Of a stretch of DNA of 10,414 nt, positions 7,601-10,414 are shown piece by piece. The stretch lies in NCBI GenBank assembly GCA_030066475.1, contig JASJBO010000201.1, positions 1 to 10,414 of the forward strand, given 5' to 3'. Every line of letters starts with the position of its first letter. The first letter of the stretch is position 1. Origin of the DNA: Myxococcota bacterium. GTDB taxonomy: Bacteria > Myxococcota_A > UBA9160 > PR03. The notes under the pieces were generated by a model that was given only the letters and a program-made list of their open reading frames with translations, did no database searches and was not told the DNA's origin. The translations under genes and the position numbers were made by a program.

Positions 7601-7714
7601 GACCAGGTAGAGCAGCAGCGCCAGCACCTTGGGCTGCACCTCGACCGGCCGACCGCGGCGTCGCAGCTCGCAGCGCGGCTCGTCGAGCTCGCATTGGCCG
7701 AACTCGTAGATCAA
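4649..7714 (-). CDS. Large transcriptional regulator: winged-helix DNA-binding domain + STAND-type ATPase + helical repeats
   Basis: 1021 residues. Residues 1-100 form an OmpR/PhoB-type winged helix: YEFGQCELDEPRCELRR, RVVSKRELHEALWPD (43-57), ending IRTHTGRGYRF (86-96). There is no receiver domain. An AAA_16/STAND ATPase follows: FVGRE (124-128), Walker A GEPGIGKT (153-160), Walker B LIVLDDLHWAD (265-275), SEGNPFFLRE (361-370), then an accessory helical segment (GVRGVIARRLERLSE, then AAVIGREFG). The last 550 or so residues are Ala/Arg/Glu-rich helical repeats, probably TPR. Such proteins usually act as ligand-gated, ATP-dependent activators; the signal is unknown here. The TTG at 7714 is the first possible start after an in-frame TGA (7720-7718) and falls exactly where the domain begins; no strong ribosome-binding site is seen. 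It diverges from the membrane protein gene at 7875. Confidence 0.95.
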   Translation of the reverse strand: MIYEFGQCELDEPRCELRRRGRPVEVQPKVLALLLYLVRHRDRVVSKRELHEALWPDVVVTDHALTRAVSAARAAIGERTGRRAAIRTHTGRGYRFTAEVRQRRAEAASEAPADAGPEGAEEAFVGREALIEQLGGALEQALAGRGRCVLLRGEPGIGKTRSAEVLAERARREGARALVGRCHEGEAAPAFWPWAQILRPLVSEHDPAALGPAAVELAHVVPELRDAIGAAPPEPAVFPPDQARFRLIDRLAGFVLEAARARPALIVLDDLHWADAPSLLVLEFLARELREAPLLVVGTLRDAATERNAALDRTLAELARHPHVEDVALEGLSAEATERYVVSATGRPAPDALVRALHERSEGNPFFLRETLRWLEAQGALAGTEVPAVELPPGVRGVIARRLERLSETCREALELAAVIGREFGLQLLSLASVASRAALLECVDEAIGARIVAAVPGAHARYRFSHALVRETLVESSAPARRAALHQRVGESLEALYAGRLDEALGELARHFHAAAPAGTESKAIEYAERAAEQASRRLAHEEAAEQYERAIRALDLTTPADPQRRLALELALGDAQLAAGDAERAREVFERAGQAAVELGRDDDLVRAMLGYGSSTIWGNSPTLARPALVDRALAATEGERTPRRARLLSVVSVLPPHEPYDSDAPGPSLEALAIAREAGDPVALCEALRAHHFVLQGPDHLDEREALSEEILAAERGLAQVGRAFAIRETRAADRLLRGDVEGFERALAESERAAQGSRHPAFLWLHQGTRASEAILRGRFDEAEAAIAEATRLGQRARNTSAIALTVAHTFFLRREQGRLAEIEPLVAAAVSGFAWTGGFARVLLPLLHTELGREAQARDAFESAAAGEFADIPRRAEWLVSLCELARTAAFVGDAARAATLEALLEPYADCHAVYPGPLLYAGPVRHALGLLAATRGERDAAFDLLEGARAESERVGAKPTELRVRCDVAALRLGAGAAAERRRGREALAAVERDATALGMPGVAARARARLDAAG

Positions 7715-7874
7715 GGCTCAGCCGACCCCGTTCGGCGCCCCCGGCCGCGCCCGTGGCGACCGTGGTACCGTCGTGTGCGCCGGCCTCCCGGGCGCGCGGT
7801 GGCCGGCGCGCGACAGCCTAGTGCATTCGGGCGCTACGTCGCGGGTCCGACGGCGGCAGCGCGCAGCGGTCGAC
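7715..7874. promoter_or_regulatory. Divergent intergenic region between the regulator and the membrane protein gene
   Basis: 160 bp must contain the promoters of both divergent genes. On the minus strand TAGGCT (7820-7815) resembles the possible -10 box before the META gene and would leave a leader of about 90 bases before the TTG. On the plus side TACCGT occurs within GTGGTACCGT (7760-7769). I see no clear -35 box, strong operator palindrome or ribosome-binding site before either start. The region is the natural place for the regulator to bind, which is inference. Confidence 0.3.
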
Positions 7875-10414
7875 ATGCTCCCGGTCCGAGCGCTCTGCGC
7901 GATCTTCTTCGTCTCCGGCGCGGCGGCGCTCCTGTTCGAGACGCTGTGGTTCCGCCAGGCGGGGCTCGCCTTCGGCAACGGCGTCTGGGCCTCGAGCCTG
8001 GTGCTGTCGAGCTTCATGGCCGGGCTCGCCCTGGGCAACGGCCTGACGATCCGGCTCGGCGTCCGGCTGCGCCGGCCGCTGCGCACCTTCGCCCTGCTCG
8101 AGGGGGTGGTGGCGGCGACCGGCCTCGGGCTGGTGTGGGGACTGCCAGTGCTGAGCGCCGAGCTGGCCGCGCTGCTCGGGCCGCTCCTCGACCGGCCCTG
8201 GCTGCTCAACCCCCTGCGGCTGGGCATCGCCTTCCTCTGCCTGCTGGTGCCCGCCACCGCGATGGGCGCGACGCTCCCGGTGCTGGTGAGCGCGCTCCAG
8301 CGCCACGACCCGAGCTTTGGCTCGGTGCTGGGTCGCCTGTACGGCTTCAACACGCTGGGCGCGATGGTGGGCGCGCTGGCCGGCGAGCTGGCGCTGATCG
8401 AGTGGCTCGGCATCCGCGGCTCGGCGGGCGCCGCCGCGGCGCTCGACGCCCTCGCCGCCCTCGCCGCCCTCGCCCTGGCGCCGCGCATCGACGACGCACC
8501 CGGGCGTGGTCGCGCGCCCGGCGAGCCCTGGCTCGACAGCCGCCGCCGCCTGCTCGCGCTGGCCGCGGCCGCCGCCCTGTCGGGTGCTGCACTGCTGGCG
8601 CTCGAGGTGGTGTGGTTCCGCTTCCTGCTGCTGTTCGTGAACCCCACCGCCCTCTCGTTCGCGGTGATGCTGGCCGTGGTGCTCGCGGGCATCGCGCTGG
8701 GCGGAGCCGCCGCGGGCGCCTGGGCAAGGCGGCGGCCGGCCGCGGACGGCCACGCGGCCGGTCTCGCCTTCCTGGCGGGCGCGGCGGCGGTGGGCCTCTA
8801 CGCGCTCTTCCCGCGCGTCTTCGCACCCTACGGCACCGCCTTCGTCACCGAGGCCCGCGACGTCACCTGGCTGGCCGCCTGCCTGACTGGCCCCGTGTGC
8901 CTGCTCTCGGGCGCGCTCTTCACGCTCACCGGCACCGCCCTGCATCGCGAGATCGGTCCCGAGGTGCGCGCTGCCGGCCTCTTGACCCTCTCGAACACGA
9001 TCGGCGCCGGGCTCGGCGCCTTCGCCGGGGGCTTCGTGCTGCTCCCGTGGCTGGGGGTCGAGCGTTCGCTGTTCGCACTGGCCGCGCTCTACGGCGTGGT
9101 GGGCGCGCTGCTGGTCGCGGTGCGCGCTCCCGCTGCGCAGCGCGCGCGCCCACTGCGGCGGCTCGCCGCGGCTCCGGTGCTGGCGGCGGCGCTGGCGCTC
9201 TTCCCGTTCGGGTCGATGCTGGACGAACACCTCGAGGTGGTGCGCCGGCGGCTGGGCCCCAACACGCGGATCGAACGCGTGAGCGAGGGCCGCACCGAGA
9301 CGGTGATCTACCTGCGCAGCGAGCTGCGCGGCGAGACGATCTCCAACCTGCTCCTGACCGGCGCGTTCGGGATGGCCTCCGACACGGTGCTGACGCGCCG
9401 CTACATGAAGCTCTTCGTGTACTGGGCGATGGCGATGCACCCCGAGGCTCGCAGCGCCCTGCTGATCAGCTACGGCGTGGGCAACACCGCCAAGGCGCTC
9501 ACCGACACGGCCTCGCTCGATCGGATCGACGTGGTCGACATCTCGCGCGACGTGCTGGCCGCCAGCGACGTCGTGTTCCCCGAGCCGGGCGAGGACCCGC
9601 TGGGCGATCCGCGCGTCGAGGTGCACGTCGAGGACGGGCGCTACTTCCTCCAGTCCTCGGCGCGCCGCTACGACCTCATCACGAGCGAGCCGCCCCCGCC
9701 CAAGCACGCCAGCGTCAACAACCTCTACTCGCGCGAGTACTTCGAGCTGATCCGGAAGCGGCTGGCGCCGGGCGGGGTCAACACCTACTGGCTGCCGGTC
9801 AGCACGCTCACGCTGCGCGAGAGCCTGGCGATCACGCGCGCCTACTGCGACGCCTTCCCCGACTGCACGCTCTGGGTCGGCACGGGCGCCACGTGGATGC
9901 TGGCGGGCTCGCGCGAGGCGGCGTGGCCGCCGAGCGAGGAGGGCTTCTCGCGCCAGTGGCGTGACGAGCGCGTGCGGCCCGAGCTGGTCGCCCTGGGGCT
10001 CGAGCGCCCGGAGCAGCTCGGCGCGCTGTTCCTGGGCGACGCCCGCTGGCTCGCCGAGCGGACGCGCGACGTCGAGCCGCTGGTCGACGACTTCCCGCGC
10101 CGGCTCGGGACGGGCGGTCCCGACGCGCGGGACTGGGCCACCTACTGGGAGTGGATGGAGCCCGAGGCCGCGCGCGAGCGCTTCGCCGCCAGCGCGTTCG
10201 CGGTGAGCGCCTGGCCCTCCGCCCGGCGCACCGGCACGCTGGCGGCGTTCGAGGCGCAGGGCCTGATCAACGACGTCTCCGAGCTGCGCTGGCGCACGAT
10301 CCCGCCGCTCGAGCGGCTGCGCCGGCTCGAGCGCGCGCTCACCGCGACCGACCTCGCCATCGCCCGCCACCGGGCACTCCAGAATGGCGAAGACTTTCAC
10401 ACCCAGCTCCTCGC
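7875..10414 (+). CDS. Polytopic membrane protein with spermidine synthase-like Rossmann domain (fused MFS/spermidine synthase-like family), 3' partial
   Basis: The frame is open from the ATG at 7875 to the right edge (846 full codons). Residues 1-450 contain about 13 hydrophobic segments in two related halves. SGAAALLFETLWFR (14-27) recurs as LSGAALLALEVVWFR (235-249), and NTLGAMVGALAGELALIEWL (159-178) as NTIGAGLGAFAGGFVLLPWL (374-393). A SpeE-like domain follows: LLISYGVGNTAKAL (529-542), VVDIS after strand II, DGRYFL at 587-592, YDLITSEPPPP, NLYSREYFELI and RLAPGG. After about residue 650 come the usual family C-terminal segments and an extension that continues past the window. Canonical spermidine synthases transfer aminopropyl groups from decarboxylated SAM to putrescine. 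Here the GGGDG motif and the catalytic Asp (D in DxxDP) are not in their standard form, so polyamine synthesis should not be assumed. A GTG at 7821 is an alternative start; the ATG fits the family better. No strong ribosome-binding site is seen. Confidence 0.9.
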   Translation, partial: MLPVRALCAIFFVSGAAALLFETLWFRQAGLAFGNGVWASSLVLSSFMAGLALGNGLTIRLGVRLRRPLRTFALLEGVVAATGLGLVWGLPVLSAELAALLGPLLDRPWLLNPLRLGIAFLCLLVPATAMGATLPVLVSALQRHDPSFGSVLGRLYGFNTLGAMVGALAGELALIEWLGIRGSAGAAAALDALAALAALALAPRIDDAPGRGRAPGEPWLDSRRRLLALAAAAALSGAALLALEVVWFRFLLLFVNPTALSFAVMLAVVLAGIALGGAAAGAWARRRPAADGHAAGLAFLAGAAAVGLYALFPRVFAPYGTAFVTEARDVTWLAACLTGPVCLLSGALFTLTGTALHREIGPEVRAAGLLTLSNTIGAGLGAFAGGFVLLPWLGVERSLFALAALYGVVGALLVAVRAPAAQRARPLRRLAAAPVLAAALALFPFGSMLDEHLEVVRRRLGPNTRIERVSEGRTETVIYLRSELRGETISNLLLTGAFGMASDTVLTRRYMKLFVYWAMAMHPEARSALLISYGVGNTAKALTDTASLDRIDVVDISRDVLAASDVVFPEPGEDPLGDPRVEVHVEDGRYFLQSSARRYDLITSEPPPPKHASVNNLYSREYFELIRKRLAPGGVNTYWLPVSTLTLRESLAITRAYCDAFPDCTLWVGTGATWMLAGSREAAWPPSEEGFSRQWRDERVRPELVALGLERPEQLGALFLGDARWLAERTRDVEPLVDDFPRRLGTGGPDARDWATYWEWMEPEAARERFAASAFAVSAWPSARRTGTLAAFEAQGLINDVSELRWRTIPPLERLRRLERALTATDLAIARHRALQNGEDFHTQLL
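8448..8474 (+). repeat. Three tandem copies of a 9-bp unit inside the membrane protein gene
   Basis: GCCCTCGCC is repeated three times exactly and in frame, encoding Ala-Leu-Ala three times in a predicted membrane helix (about residues 192-200). Unit slippage would lengthen or shorten this helix by three residues without a frameshift. Confidence 0.85.

Noticed and set aside
4919..9964. A 1681-codon plus-strand open frame running antisense to the regulator and then through the membrane protein gene
   Set aside because: Its translation is low-complexity Arg/Ala/Gly/His-rich with no domain, and it is explained by the GC-rich third positions of the real genes on the other strand and frame. It also crosses the divergent promoter region.
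7818..10400. An 860-codon minus-strand open frame antisense to the membrane protein gene
   Set aside because: Composition is Arg/Gln/Glu/Gly-rich without domains, while the plus-strand frame from 7875 has clear membrane helices and synthase motifs throughout.

Overview
The window is a 10.4 kb stretch of very GC-rich bacterial chromosome (GC not counted, but third codon positions are almost all G or C in every gene). It encodes mainly ordinary metabolic, regulatory and membrane proteins. GTG and TTG starts, a class III CoA-transferase, a PEP-CTERM-like tail remnant and a large winged-helix/STAND regulator together suggest an uncultured or environmental Gram-negative lineage of the Myxococcota / 'deltaproteobacterial' / Binatota kind. 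This placement is inference from gene style, not a phylogenetic result. I see no tRNA, rRNA, CRISPR array, transposase or phage gene.

Left part (1-2454, plus strand): a thiamine-diphosphate enzyme whose 5' end is cut by the window edge is followed after 19 bp by an extended-SDR NAD-dependent epimerase/dehydratase, probably as one operon. The TPP enzyme carries Asp where the usual GDG...NN motif has its second Asn.

Middle part (2441-4562): converging on the epimerase gene is a minus-strand block. Going downstream it holds a previously unlabelled 40-codon gene (4052-3930), then a class III (CaiB/BaiF) CoA-transferase (3933-2725) whose GTG start overlaps the small gene's TGA by four bases (GTGA). 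Next comes a broken remnant of a secreted Ig-like-repeat protein ending in a PEP-CTERM-like tail (about 2711-2441). The remnant lies between the two convergent genes and changes frame near a perfect inverted repeat. A META/HslJ-like putative lipoprotein gene (4131-4562) diverges from the small gene.

Right part (4649-10414): a 1021-residue regulator (OmpR/PhoB-type DNA-binding domain, STAND-type ATPase, helical-repeat C-terminus) runs leftward from a TTG start. It converges on the META gene with an 86-bp gap (4563-4648) in which I see no convincing feature. Diverging from it across a 160-bp region is a large membrane protein of the fused transporter-like/spermidine synthase-like family. It starts at 7875 and is still open at the right edge. 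Its membrane part is visibly duplicated and its synthase-like part lacks the standard catalytic signature.

How the genes might work together: the TPP enzyme, SDR and CoA-transferase are all compatible with acyl-CoA or 2-hydroxyacid metabolism, and the STAND regulator is placed to control its divergent membrane neighbour, but neither link is demonstrated by the sequence. I found no multi-gene novel defence or mobile system here. The points most worth following are the 40-aa coupled gene, the Ig/PEP-CTERM pseudogene, the TPP-motif substitution and the atypical synthase-like domain.
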